49,647 nt of DNA, from positions 1 to 49,647 of the forward strand of contig DJDA01000145.1 of the NCBI GenBank assembly GCA_002430835.1, given 5' to 3'. A program made the position numbers and the translations under genes. Source of the DNA: Brevundimonas sp. UBA5936. Its GTDB lineage: Bacteria > Pseudomonadota > Alphaproteobacteria > Caulobacterales > Caulobacteraceae. How positions within the stretch are numbered: the stretch's first letter is position 1; every line of letters begins with the position of its first letter. The notes beneath the pieces are model-generated. The model saw only the letters and a program-made list of their open reading frames with translations. It did no database searches and was not told the DNA's origin. Positions 16,317-25,628 of this stretch are shown here, piece after piece.

Positions 16317-18019
16317 CGGCGGGTGCTCACTTGGTTCGGGCTTCTCTGGCTCAGGCTTCTCTGGCCCGATCCGGCGGGCGCATAGACGGTCAGGCGCACG
16401 TCGTCGCCCGAGGAATAGTTGTGGCCGCTGACCACGCCGACGGCGCGTCCTGCGGCGCCCAGATCGGCCAGGGCGCGGCGGAAGGCCTCGTCGTCGCGGG
16501 CCTCGACGATGGCGGGGCGGCCCTCGGCCAGGGCGCGCGCGGCGCCGGCGCCGTCGGTCAACTGGGTGTCCTTGCCGGTCAGGAAGACGAAGCTGGGCTC
16601 ATGGAAGGTGGTGATGGCCACCGGCCCCGGATAGCGGCCCTGGGCGGGGTTCAGCTCGGCCGAGTCCAACGTCTGCACCAGGCGCGGCGCGATCGACAGC
16701 GGGCGCAGTTGGCGGATGGTTCCGGCCAGGCCCGCGTGCGCCAGAATGCCGAAGACGATGGCGATCAGCACCCCGGTGATCGCCGCGCGGTTGACCAGCA
16801 GGAAGCCGCCCACGGCGGCGGCCATGACCGCGAAGACGATGGTGACCGTGGCCCAGGTCTGGGCGGTCGAGCGGCCGAACTCGGTCAGGCCGTAGACGGT
16901 GATCAGGCAGATGACCACGGCGGCGAATAGGCCCAGCAGCGCGCCGGTCACGCGCGAGACCTTGCCGATCGGCTGGGTCAAGGCGGCGGCGGCCAGCAGG
17001 GCGATCGCCCCGAAGGTGGGCAGGGTGTAGTGCCACAGCTTGGTCGGGGCCAGCTCGAACATCAGCCAGGCCGGGACCAGCCAGCAGATGGCGAAGCGGA
17101 TCGCGGGCTCGGCCCGGCGATGCCAGCCGGTCGACAGGGCGGCGGGCAGCATCAGGGTGACGGGGAACAGCAGCAGCGGCGACAGCAGCACATACATGCC
17201 GGGGAAGCCGCCGTGGCTTTCGTGCGCGCCCGCGATCTTGGGCGCCAGGTCGCCGCCTATGGCCTCGCGCCAGAAGCCGCCGTCGGTGGCGATGGTGATG
17301 GCGATGGCCCACGGCCCGACCAGTAGGGCCACCAGCGGCAGCCCCCAGCCCCAGCCCAGCTGGCCCAGCCACTTGATGTTCCGGTCCCACAGCGACAGGG
17401 CGATGATGGTCAGGGCCACGACCAGCAGGCCGATCGGTCCCTTGATCAGGATGGACAGGCCGATGCCCGCCCAGAACAGCAGCTTGTGCAGCCGGTCCGC
17501 CTTCTCGCCCGCCCGCGTGGACATGTAGATGCGCGCAAGCGCCGCCATCGACAGGGTGGTCAGGCCCGCCAGCATGGCGTCGGTCTTGGCGATGCCCGCC
17601 TCGGTCGACAGCAGGAAGGTGGCGCCCAGCATGACGCCCGCCAGGAAGCCCGCCCTCTGGCCGAACAGGGCCGCGCCCGCCCAGGCCACGGCCCAGGCCG
17701 CCAGCATGGCCCCCAGCAGCGACGGCAGGCGATAGGGCTGGATGTTGCGGTCCTCGACGTCCGAGGTCGCGGCCACGGCGGCCGCCTGCATCCAGTAGAT
17801 GCCGATGGGCTTCTTCCAGCGCGGATCGTCCTGGAAGCGGATGTCGACGTAATCGCCGCCTTCCAGCATCTGGGCCGTCGCCTGGGCGAAACGGCTCTCG
17901 TCCCGATCCAGCGGCGGCAGCAGCATCAGGCTGGGCAGGCCGGCGATCAGGGCCAGCAGGGCCGCAAGGACGGGGCCGCGCCAGCCGGCGATGTAATGAT
18001 CCAGGTTCGGGCGGTTCAT
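16313..18019 (-). CDS. GT39/ArnT-like membrane glycosyltransferase
   Basis: 568 residues with about 11-12 hydrophobic segments. Early in the protein is PPLDRDESRFAQATAQML, the acidic first periplasmic loop motif of ArnT and protein O-mannosyltransferase relatives, followed by WKKPIGIYW. Such enzymes move a sugar from an undecaprenyl-phosphate carrier to lipid A, a protein or another periplasmic acceptor. The C-terminal ~110 residues form a soluble periplasmic domain. The gene diverges from a GT2 enzyme of the type that makes polyprenyl-phosphate sugars, its likely partner. It overlaps the HMG-CoA lyase by four bases. The sugar and acceptor are not identifiable from sequence. Confidence 0.88.
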   Translation of the reverse strand: MNRPNLDHYIAGWRGPVLAALLALIAGLPSLMLLPPLDRDESRFAQATAQMLEGGDYVDIRFQDDPRWKKPIGIYWMQAAAVAATSDVEDRNIQPYRLPSLLGAMLAAWAVAWAGAALFGQRAGFLAGVMLGATFLLSTEAGIAKTDAMLAGLTTLSMAALARIYMSTRAGEKADRLHKLLFWAGIGLSILIKGPIGLLVVALTIIALSLWDRNIKWLGQLGWGWGLPLVALLVGPWAIAITIATDGGFWREAIGGDLAPKIAGAHESHGGFPGMYVLLSPLLLFPVTLMLPAALSTGWHRRAEPAIRFAICWLVPAWLMFELAPTKLWHYTLPTFGAIALLAAAALTQPIGKVSRVTGALLGLFAAVVICLITVYGLTEFGRSTAQTWATVTIVFAVMAAAVGGFLLVNRAAITGVLIAIVFGILAHAGLAGTIRQLRPLSIAPRLVQTLDSAELNPAQGRYPGPVAITTFHEPSFVFLTGKDTQLTDGAGAARALAEGRPAIVEARDDEAFRRALADLGAAGRAVGVVSGHNYSSGDDVRLTVYAPAGSGQRSLSQRSPNQVSTRR

Positions 18020-18123
18020 GCCGCTGTCGTATCACGCCGGATGCGGCGCCCGGAAGCTTCAGCTTCTTCACCGGCTGTGGACGCGCCGTTTCGCCGAGGC
18101 GCGGCGTGCGCTAAAGAGCGTCG

Positions 18124-18861
18124 ATGATCGACCGCTCCGCTTCTTCGCCCGACATTTCCGTCGTCGTGCCCGTGCATGACGAATCCGGCGCCGCCGTGCC
18201 CTTGGCGCGTGAAATCGCCGAGGCTTTCGCCGGGCGGTCCTATGAGATGATCTTCGTCAACGACGCCAGCCGGGATACGACCCTGGTCGAGCTGCAGGCG
18301 GCGATGGCCGAACTGCCCGCCCTGCGGGTGCTGTCGCACGGGACCAATGCGGGGCAGAGCCGGGCGGTGCGCACCGGCGTCCTGGCCGCGCGGGCGCCGA
18401 TCGTCGTCACCCTGGACGGCGACGGCCAGAACCCGCCCGCCGATGCGCCGCGTCTAGCCGACGCCCTGCTGGCCGCGCCGCCCAGCGTCGCCCTGGTCGG
18501 CGGGGTGCGCGCCAAGCGTCAGGACACCAACGCCAAGCGCCAGGCGTCGCTGTGGGCCAACCGCATCCGCAAGAAGCTGCTGGGCGACGACGCCGACGAC
18601 ACCGGCTGCGGGCTGAAGGCGTTTCGTCGCGATGTCTTCCTGCGGCTGCCCTACTTCGATCACATCCACCGCTACCTGCCCGCCCTGATGATCCGCGAGG
18701 GGTATGAGAATCGCTACCTCGACGTCGATCACCGCCACCGCGAGACGGGCCGGTCGAAATACACCAACTGGGGACGGCTGCGGGCGTCCTTCTCGGACCT
18801 GCTGGGCGTGATGTGGCTGAAGTCCCGCTCACGCCGTCCGGGGGACGTCAGCGAGTTCTGA
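18124..18861 (+). CDS. GT2 glycosyltransferase (polyprenyl-phosphate glycosyltransferase-like)
   Basis: 245 residues, single GT-A domain without the two C-terminal membrane helices of ArnC. ISVVVPVHDESG at the start, FVNDASRDTT, then TLDGDGQNPP as the metal/nucleotide DxD region, TGCGLKAFRRDVF, and HRHRETGRSKYTNWGR near the end. This is the DPM1/ArnC group that transfers a sugar from a nucleotide donor to polyprenyl phosphate on the cytoplasmic face. It diverges from the GT39 gene by 104 bases, consistent with donor-maker and user. The family members closest in length occur beside lipid A modification genes, so an outer-membrane lipid acceptor is possible. Confidence 0.87.
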   Translation: MIDRSASSPDISVVVPVHDESGAAVPLAREIAEAFAGRSYEMIFVNDASRDTTLVELQAAMAELPALRVLSHGTNAGQSRAVRTGVLAARAPIVVTLDGDGQNPPADAPRLADALLAAPPSVALVGGVRAKRQDTNAKRQASLWANRIRKKLLGDDADDTGCGLKAFRRDVFLRLPYFDHIHRYLPALMIREGYENRYLDVDHRHRETGRSKYTNWGRLRASFSDLLGVMWLKSRSRRPGDVSEF

Positions 18862-18877
18862 GCACACGCGCTTTCTA

Positions 18878-18910
18878 CCCGCTCTTCCCGGCTTCCGCCG
18901 GGATGAGCGG
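18878..18910. repeat. Palindromic interspersed repeat, single degenerate copy
   Basis: A hairpin with arms CCGCTC / GAGCGG and CCCGGC / GCCGGG around TTCC, 16 bases past the GT2 stop. It closely resembles one arm of the element at 22242-22377, so it is probably another member of the same dispersed palindromic family. It may also end GT2 transcription. Confidence 0.65.
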
Positions 18911-18926
18911 TGGGAATGAGCGCGCC

Positions 18927-19004
18927 CTAGCTAAACGCCAGAAAGATCACCGCCACCACGGTGACGTCGAGCAGGCGGGCGGCGAGGCTGAAAACGGCGG
19001 GCAT
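18927..19004 (-). CDS. Possible 25-residue hydrophobic small protein
   Basis: An ATG at 19004 opens a 25-codon frame ending TAG. The product is a single predicted membrane helix (core LLDVTVVAVIFLAF) with one Arg and one Asp. No strong Shine-Dalgarno is seen (GGAT about nine bases upstream is weak). It lies downstream of and on the same strand as the 121-residue hypothetical gene. The hydrophobic composition is unusual for a random GC-rich frame, but it is short enough to be chance. Confidence 0.3.
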   Translation of the reverse strand: MPAVFSLAARLLDVTVVAVIFLAFS

Positions 19005-19059
19005 GGCGCGATCCGAAGGCGGTTGAGCCTTGGCCTACGCAAGTCGGGCGCCAGCCGCG

Positions 19060-19425
19060 TCAGATCTCGGTCTTGCGCGACCGTCCCGGCGAGGGGCGTC
19101 GGTCGTGCCGCCCCGAATACTCCCGGCCCAGATAGGTGGTGCGCGCGGCGTCCAGCACCGGCGCGCCGCCCTTCAGCCCGCGCTTCTGCCCCGACTGACC
19201 CAGCACCTGGGCGGCGAAGGCGGCGGGCGGCGGGGGCGGGGTGACGGCAGGCTTTGCCGGGGAGGCGGCAGGATCGGCCGCCTCTTGCGAGGCCTCGGCT
19301 TCGGTCGGGACCAGGGCGCGCGCGCGCCGCCGCTCGCGATGGCGGCGGTCGCCTTCGCGGCGGTCGTCCACGACGGGGTCGTTCAGCGGCCCCGACGCGC
19401 CGATGGGACGGATTTCATCCGTCAC
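19060..19425 (-). CDS. Hypothetical basic protein
   Basis: 121 residues: an N-terminal stretch IGASGPLNDPVV, an Arg-rich segment (DRREGDRRHRERRRARA), an Ala/Pro linker with five prolines in a row, and a C-terminal part with GAPVLDAARTTYLGREYSG and a basic tail. No membrane segment or signal. The N- and C-terminal motifs look deliberately conserved rather than random, and it follows PhaR by seven bases on the same strand, so they are probably co-transcribed. Function unknown; a nucleic-acid or envelope-associated role would be speculation. Confidence 0.7.
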   Translation of the reverse strand: MTDEIRPIGASGPLNDPVVDDRREGDRRHRERRRARALVPTEAEASQEAADPAASPAKPAVTPPPPPAAFAAQVLGQSGQKRGLKGGAPVLDAARTTYLGREYSGRHDRRPSPGRSRKTEI

Positions 19426-19432
19426 CTCGGCC

Positions 19433-20089
19433 TCAGCTCTTGGACTGGGCGAGGCGGTCGATCTGAGCCCGCATCTCGTCCATCTGGCGGCGCATCTCGT
19501 CCAGCGCCGCGCCTTCCTTGGCCGGTTCAGCCTTGGGTTCGGCGGCGGGTGCTTCGGCCGCTTCGCCTTCCGGGCGGGCGTGAGCGAAGCCGGGGAACAT
19601 CCGCATGGCGCGCTCGAACATGGCCATGTTCTGGCGCACGGCCTCTTCCATCAGATTGCCGCCGGGCGCGGCGGCGAAGGCGCGCGTGAACTGGCCGCGC
19701 AGCTGCTCCTGCTGGCGCGTGAACGTATCCAGCGACATCTCCAGATAGGACGGCAGCACGCCTTGCATGGAGTTGCCGTAGAAGCCGATCAACTGACGCA
19801 GGAACTGCACCGGCAGCAGGGCCTCGCCGCGGCTCTCCTCCTCGAAGATGATCTGGGTCAGGATCTGGCGCGTCAGATCGTCATTGGTCTTGGCGTCATA
19901 GACGACGAATTCCACGCCCTCGCGCACCATGCGGGCCAGATCGTCCAGCGTCACATAGGCGCTGGTGGCGGTGTTATAGAGCCGCCGGTTCGCATACTTC
20001 TTGATGACGACCATGCCGTCACGGGTTTTTCCGCCCTCGGATTTCTTGTCGGCCACGCTTGTTCTCGCGATGTTGCAACGCCCAAGCAT
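19433..20089 (-). CDS. phaR: Polyhydroxyalkanoate synthesis repressor
   Basis: 218 residues from the ATG at 20089, or 207 from a GTG at 20056 (VADKKSEGGKTRDG), which better matches relatives. The N-terminal DNA/polymer-binding domain is unmistakable (VVIKKYANRRLYNTATSAYV, then TLDDLARMVREG), followed by PHB accumulation regulatory repeats (LTRQILTQIIFEEESRG; GVLPSYLEMSLDTFTRQQEQ) and an Ala/Glu-rich tail ending in a helix (MRRQMDEMRAQIDRL). PhaR represses phasin and its own gene until it binds nascent PHA granules. A thiolase able to start PHB synthesis is 900 bases away, but no synthase or reductase is in the window. Confidence 0.93.
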   Translation of the reverse strand: MLGRCNIARTSVADKKSEGGKTRDGMVVIKKYANRRLYNTATSAYVTLDDLARMVREGVEFVVYDAKTNDDLTRQILTQIIFEEESRGEALLPVQFLRQLIGFYGNSMQGVLPSYLEMSLDTFTRQQEQLRGQFTRAFAAAPGGNLMEEAVRQNMAMFERAMRMFPGFAHARPEGEAAEAPAAEPKAEPAKEGAALDEMRRQMDEMRAQIDRLAQSKS

Positions 20090-20135
20090 CCCGCATTGCG
20101 CGCGCGAAGGCGAGTCCCGTCTTTGCCGCGGCGTT

Positions 20136-20783
20136 TCAGGCCTGGACCAGCACCACGCCGATCAGCACGGCGGCCCAGTGCACGCCCGCGCCGGTGACGA
20201 CGAAGCCGTGCCAGATGGCCCGGCGGAACTTCACCTTCTGGCTGATGAAGACGAAGACGCCCGCCGTATAGATCAGCCCGCCCGCGACCAGCAGGCCCAG
20301 CGCCAGCGGATGCACCGTCTCGATCATCGGCTTCAGCGCGAACACCGCCACCCAGCCGAACAGAACGTAGATCACGCTCCAGAAGGCGTCGGACAGGCGC
20401 GGCGCCAGCATCTTCACCCCCGCGCCGACGATGGCCATGGTCCACACCGCCAGGGTGAAGCCCACGGACCAGGCGCCCTCGAACCTGACGGCGGTGAAGG
20501 GGGTGTAGCTGCCCGCGATCATCAGGAAGATGGCCGCCTCGTCCAGCCGTCGCAGCACCGGCCGCGCCGCGCACGGGTGGGTCAGGTTGTAGACGGTCGA
20601 GGCCGTCAGCATGGCCACCAGACACAGGGCGTAGATCGCCGTCGAAACGGCCGCGCCCACGCCCGCATAGACGCTGGCCAGCACCGCCAGCACCACCCCG
20701 CCCGCCGCCGCCAGCGCCAGACCCACGACATGCACCCACAGATCAGCCAACCGCTCGGCCCGCGTCTGATAGTGTTCGATCAT
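20136..20783 (-). CDS. Hemolysin III / PAQR family membrane protein
   Basis: 215 residues from the ATG at 20783 (MIEHYQTRAERLADLWVHVV), with seven hydrophobic segments as in the family. The last-helix histidine pair is kept (WHGFVVTGAGVHW), but the helix-2 motif that normally reads S-x-x-YH is STVYN, so one expected metal-ligand His is Asn; RRLDEAAIFLMIAGSYTPF follows as usual. The frame runs far upstream antisense to the thiolase, which I discount. A strong Shine-Dalgarno (AAGGAG, complement of 20840-20845) lies eight bases before an in-frame TTG at 20831, so a start there, adding 16 residues, is a real alternative. Function in bacteria is uncertain; hemolysis should not be assumed. Confidence 0.85.
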   Translation of the reverse strand: MIEHYQTRAERLADLWVHVVGLALAAAGGVVLAVLASVYAGVGAAVSTAIYALCLVAMLTASTVYNLTHPCAARPVLRRLDEAAIFLMIAGSYTPFTAVRFEGAWSVGFTLAVWTMAIVGAGVKMLAPRLSDAFWSVIYVLFGWVAVFALKPMIETVHPLALGLLVAGGLIYTAGVFVFISQKVKFRRAIWHGFVVTGAGVHWAAVLIGVVLVQA

Positions 20784-20996
20784 GTCCAGATCGTCGGGGG
20801 TGCAAATCCGGCGGGCGATAGCTTTCAGCAAGATCACGTCTCCTTCCCCTTCTGAAAGCACGGCGTGGGGCATCGTTCCCGGCGGATGCTGCGGCGCGGC
20901 GATGACGTTTTGCTGATTGCTGCATCGCAACAGGTGACGTGCGTCTGCGAATGCGGCACAACCTCGCGCAAAGAATTTCTCCAGGGAGTGAATAAA

Positions 20997-22169
<1,173 letters not shown>

Positions 22170-22198
22170 GCGCTCCAAGGGCAAGCTGAAACAACAAA

Positions 22199-22226
22199 GG
22201 CCGGCGAGCGATCGCCGGCCTTTTTT
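22199..22226 (+). terminator. Rho-independent terminator after the thiolase
   Basis: A perfect 9-bp stem (GGCCGGCGA, 22199-22207, with 22212-22220), loop GCGA and six T residues, 30 bases past the stop. Confidence 0.93.
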
Positions 22227-22241
22227 CCTGCGCCCCTAATC

Positions 22242-22377
22242 CCCGCTCATCCCGGCGGACGCCGGGATCCAGTGCTTTGGCCTCAAGCCCTTCGTTTTGA
22301 GCTTGGCGGCTCTAAGAACCTTGAAGACTGATGCGCGTCGTTCTCACTGGATCCCGGCGTCCGCCGGGACGAGCGGG
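22242..22377. repeat. Long inverted-repeat element (33-bp arms)
   Basis: Arms at 22242-22274 and 22345-22377 are inverted copies with one mismatch in 33. Each arm is itself palindromic (CCCGGCGGAC / GTCCGCCGGG type core). The 70-base middle is less GC-rich and shows no ORF. This resembles the dispersed palindromic units of Caulobacterales and related genomes, arranged here as a head-to-head pair like a small non-autonomous element. It fills the gap between the thiolase terminator and the end of the convergent protease gene. Confidence 0.8.
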
Positions 22378-22387
22378 AGGTGAGTGT

Positions 22388-24679
22388 TCAGAACCCCCGC
22401 CGCCAGCTGCCCAGCAGGGCGTAGCCGGTCGGGGCGCCCGCGCGGTGCTGCTCCTCGCGGCTCGCCATGGCCTCCAGTTGCAGCCATGAGCCGCCGGGCA
22501 GGGCGTGCAGGCTGCGCACGCTGAAGTCGATCTGCCGCCCTGACGGCGCGGCCGAGAAGCGCCGCTCCGAGAAGGTCACCGGGTCGAAATAGTCCAGCGG
22601 CGCGTCGGCCAGATAGGCGCTGAACGTCCCGTCCTCGATTCGCAGCGGCTGGGAAATCTCCCACGTCAGACTGCGGCAGCCCAGGGCCTTGGCGAAGGAC
22701 CACGTCGGACAGGCCGACTGCAACGACGCCCGCCAGGTCGAGCTGAGCGCCGGGGCCGACAGGTGCAGGAACCGCCCCTCAAGCTCGGTGCGGCCGAAAC
22801 CCGCCTCGCCCGACAGGGTGAGGCCGCGTCCCAGGTCGACGTCCGCCCCGACCGCTGCAAAGCGGGTGCGCGACGGCAGGGCGAAGTCCGACTGCGTCGG
22901 CAGATAGGCCCCCAGCGGCCCCATCCGCTCGTCCAGCGCCCCGAGACTGAACGATAGGCCGCCGCTCTCGGCGCGCCAGTCCAGCCCCGCGCGGGCGTAG
23001 GTCGAGGCGTCGCGCTCAACCGGACGCAGGGGGGCGCGCCGGTCGCCTGATCCGCTCTCGGCGCTGAAGGTCAGGGCGCCGAACGACATCGCCCCGCGTA
23101 GGGCGTGATCCGCCTGGCTCAGGGCCACGAAGCCGTCGCCGGAACCGCTGCGGAACGGCGAGCGCGCCCCGCCCTGACCCTGCCAGGCCGAGAAGGACAG
23201 TCGCCCGGCCTGAACGTCGAACAGGGCCTCGCTGCGCGCCTCATCGCCCAGCCAGGGCGCGTCATAGGGGCCGTAGCGCGCCACGACCGGCTCGGGCAGT
23301 TCGACCGGCACGGCGGCGGCCAGGGACAGTCGCGTCCCGCCCGGCGTATCCATCGACACCTGCGACTGGCGCATGGGCGTCGGCGTCTCGGGCTGCCAAC
23401 TGCGGCGCGGCGCCGGACCGTAAGCCAGGCCCAGGTCGACCCGGAACAGCCGCTCATACTCGTCATAGGCGATGGTGCTCAACGCCCCGGTGCGGCCCAT
23501 CGCGTCCCCGAACGGCCCGCCGACGTGGGCGCCGGGCGCGATGGCGATGTTCATGGGCGCTCCCGTCGACATGGGCGCAGCGGTTGCGCCGATGGGATGG
23601 AAGGCGCGGACGATGCTCAGCAGGCCGCGGCCGTAGACGGTGTCCGTGCCTTCATCGCCGACCTCATTGGCCGTTCGCAGAAGGATTTCGACGATCTCCT
23701 TGCCTGAAAGGTTGGGGAAAGCCTCTTTCAACAGGGCCATGGCGGCGGCCACCGCAGGCGCAGAGAAGGAGGTTCCGCTGACGCGCCAGCAGGAGGTGTC
23801 CTCGCAGTCCACCACGACGTCGGCGCCGGGGGCGGACAGATACCAGTTTTGAGCGACTCCGGCGCGGTTGGAGAAGTCCGCCATCTCGTTCAGGTTGTTA
23901 TGAGCCCCGACCACGATGATGCCGCCCATGAAGCGCGGGTCGACGGCGTAACGACCGGGCCAGTCGGGATTGGCCTTGCCGTCATTGCCGGACGAGACGG
24001 CGAAGATGACCCCCTGACTGATCGCGTTCTGCAGGGCGTTCTCGAACGAGGCGCCCATGGGGTCTTCCCCGCCGAGCGACAGGTTGATGATCCGGGCGCC
24101 GTTGCGAACGGCGTAGTCGATCGAATTGGCCAGATCCGAACTGCGGAAGCAGATGTCGTCGTCCACGTCCTGACAGTCGCTGATGTCGGCGCGGATCGAT
24201 AGGATGGTGCTGTTGAAGGCGATCCCCACCGTGCCGAAGTCATTGTAGGGCGCGGCGATCACGCTGGCGACGCGCGTGCCGTGGCGGTCGGCGCCTTCGC
24301 GCTGGTTGCGGCCTGCGATAATGTCCGTCGACAGGGGCGAGATGTTCGTCCCCAGGTCCGGGTGGTTCATCTGGATGCCGCTGTCCACGACGGCCACTGT
24401 GACGCCCTTGCCTGTGGCGCCCTGCCGCCAGGCGGCGGCGGCTGTGGCGTTGAAGACGCCGTAGTTCCGATGAAATTCCGCCGAGTTTTCGGAAGGGCTC
24501 CCATCCAGCGGCGGAAAGGGCGGCGGGGGAGGAGGAGGCGGTGGCGGCGGGGGAGGCGGCGGCGTCACGATCCCCCCGCCGGCCCCGCCTCCGCCGCCGC
24601 CACAGGCGGCCAGGGGGAAGGCCAGCAGGCCCAAGGCCCCGATCGACACCGCCGCCCGACGCCAGCGCAACCGCTTCAT
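22388..24679 (-). CDS. Lipidated subtilisin-like (S8) protease with probable C-terminal beta-barrel
   Basis: 763 residues from the ATG at 24679 (GGAAGAG just upstream). The signal peptide ends in a lipobox (PLAAC, Cys26), followed by a Gly-rich stretch and 15 consecutive prolines (40-54). The S8 domain spans about 60-380 with the full triad: Asp99 (VAVVDSGIQMNHPD), His133 (DRHGTRVASV) and Ser304 (SGTSFSAPAVAAAM); oxyanion Asn lies in SSGNDG. The C-terminal ~280 residues alternate polar/apolar, are rich in Gly, Arg and Ser, and end in aromatic Phe (SWRRGF), as in outer-membrane barrels. The layout matches lipidated autotransporter proteases such as NalP and SphB1, which release surface proteins. 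The open frame upstream to 25180 overlaps dapD in another frame and is discounted. Confidence 0.85.
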   Translation of the reverse strand: MKRLRWRRAAVSIGALGLLAFPLAACGGGGGGAGGGIVTPPPPPPPPPPPPPPPFPPLDGSPSENSAEFHRNYGVFNATAAAAWRQGATGKGVTVAVVDSGIQMNHPDLGTNISPLSTDIIAGRNQREGADRHGTRVASVIAAPYNDFGTVGIAFNSTILSIRADISDCQDVDDDICFRSSDLANSIDYAVRNGARIINLSLGGEDPMGASFENALQNAISQGVIFAVSSGNDGKANPDWPGRYAVDPRFMGGIIVVGAHNNLNEMADFSNRAGVAQNWYLSAPGADVVVDCEDTSCWRVSGTSFSAPAVAAAMALLKEAFPNLSGKEIVEILLRTANEVGDEGTDTVYGRGLLSIVRAFHPIGATAAPMSTGAPMNIAIAPGAHVGGPFGDAMGRTGALSTIAYDEYERLFRVDLGLAYGPAPRRSWQPETPTPMRQSQVSMDTPGGTRLSLAAAVPVELPEPVVARYGPYDAPWLGDEARSEALFDVQAGRLSFSAWQGQGGARSPFRSGSGDGFVALSQADHALRGAMSFGALTFSAESGSGDRRAPLRPVERDASTYARAGLDWRAESGGLSFSLGALDERMGPLGAYLPTQSDFALPSRTRFAAVGADVDLGRGLTLSGEAGFGRTELEGRFLHLSAPALSSTWRASLQSACPTWSFAKALGCRSLTWEISQPLRIEDGTFSAYLADAPLDYFDPVTFSERRFSAAPSGRQIDFSVRSLHALPGGSWLQLEAMASREEQHRAGAPTGYALLGSWRRGF

Positions 24680-24758
24680 CTCTTCCGCCTCCTCCCGAAC
24701 CCTGAGGCGCATTAGGCCCGTGAGCGATCGGGAAGGCGAGCGAAAAAACGCCGTGTCG

Positions 24759-25628
24759 TCAGTCGCGCAGCAGTTCGTTGACGCCGGTCTTGGCGCGTGT
24801 CTGGGCGTCGACGCGCTTGACGATGACGGCGCAATACAGGCTCGGGCCGCCGTTCGGGTCGGGCAGGGCGCCCGGCACCACGACGGAATAGGCCGGCACC
24901 TCGCCGCGGAAGATCTCGCCCGTGGCCCGGTCGACGATCTTGGTCGAGGCCGACAGATAGACGCCCATGGCCAGGACCGCGCCTTCGCGGACGATGACGC
25001 CCTCGGCCACCTCGGCGCGGGCGCCGATGAAGCAGCCGTCCTCGATGATGGTCGGATTGGCCTGCAGCGGCTCCAGCACGCCGCCGATGCCTGCGCCGCC
25101 CGACAGGTGGACGTTCTTGCCGATCTGGGCGCACGAGCCGACCGTGGCCCAGGCGTCGACCATCGAGCCCTCATCGACATAGGCGCCGATGTTCACGAAG
25201 GACGGCATCAGCACCACGTTCTTGCCGACATAGGCGCCGCGACGAACGATCGCGCCCGGCACCGAGCGGAAGCCCGCCGCCTGATAGTCGGCGGCGCTCC
25301 AATCGCCGAACTTGTTGGGCACCTTGTCCCAGAAGGGACCGACGGCGACCGGATGATCGGCCGACAGCGGCAGGGTGGGGGCGTGGCCGGCGCGCATGAC
25401 GACGTTGTCGTTCAGACGGAACGACAGCAGCACCGCCTTCTTCAGCCACTGATGCGTGCTCCACACGCCGTCGGCGCCGCGCGAGGCGACGCGCGCCTGG
25501 CCGGAGTCCAGCAGGGCCAGGGCGGTGTCGACGGCGTCTCGCACCTCGCCGCGCGTGGCGGCCGAAACTTCGGCGCGGGCTTCCCAGGCGGCCTCGATGA
25601 CGGATTCCAGGTGGGTCAGGTCGGTCAT
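24759..25628 (-). CDS. dapD: 2,3,4,5-tetrahydropyridine-2,6-dicarboxylate N-succinyltransferase
   Basis: 289 residues. Succinylates tetrahydrodipicolinate in the diaminopimelate/lysine pathway. N-terminal helical domain, then a left-handed beta-helix of hexapeptide repeats (GAIVRRGAYVGKNVVLMPSF, then VNIGAYVDEGSMVDAWATVG), the HLSGGAGIGGVLEPLQA segment, and the C-terminal cap. The start overlaps the end of the nucleotidase gene by four bases, placing it third in an argB - nucleotidase - dapD operon. dapE, often next in related genomes, is not here; the protease gene follows after 79 bases. Confidence 0.96.
   Translation of the reverse strand: MTDLTHLESVIEAAWEARAEVSAATRGEVRDAVDTALALLDSGQARVASRGADGVWSTHQWLKKAVLLSFRLNDNVVMRAGHAPTLPLSADHPVAVGPFWDKVPNKFGDWSAADYQAAGFRSVPGAIVRRGAYVGKNVVLMPSFVNIGAYVDEGSMVDAWATVGSCAQIGKNVHLSGGAGIGGVLEPLQANPTIIEDGCFIGARAEVAEGVIVREGAVLAMGVYLSASTKIVDRATGEIFRGEVPAYSVVVPGALPDPNGGPSLYCAVIVKRVDAQTRAKTGVNELLRD

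Noticed and set aside
24528..24563. Simple-sequence tract in the protease gene as a phase-variation repeat
   Set aside because: The proline run uses mixed codons (CCG, CCT, CCC, CCA) and is not a uniform short tandem repeat, so slipped-strand switching is unlikely.
24680..25180. Upstream extension of the protease frame to 930 residues
   Set aside because: It is dapD read in another frame; the signal peptide and lipobox start at 24679.
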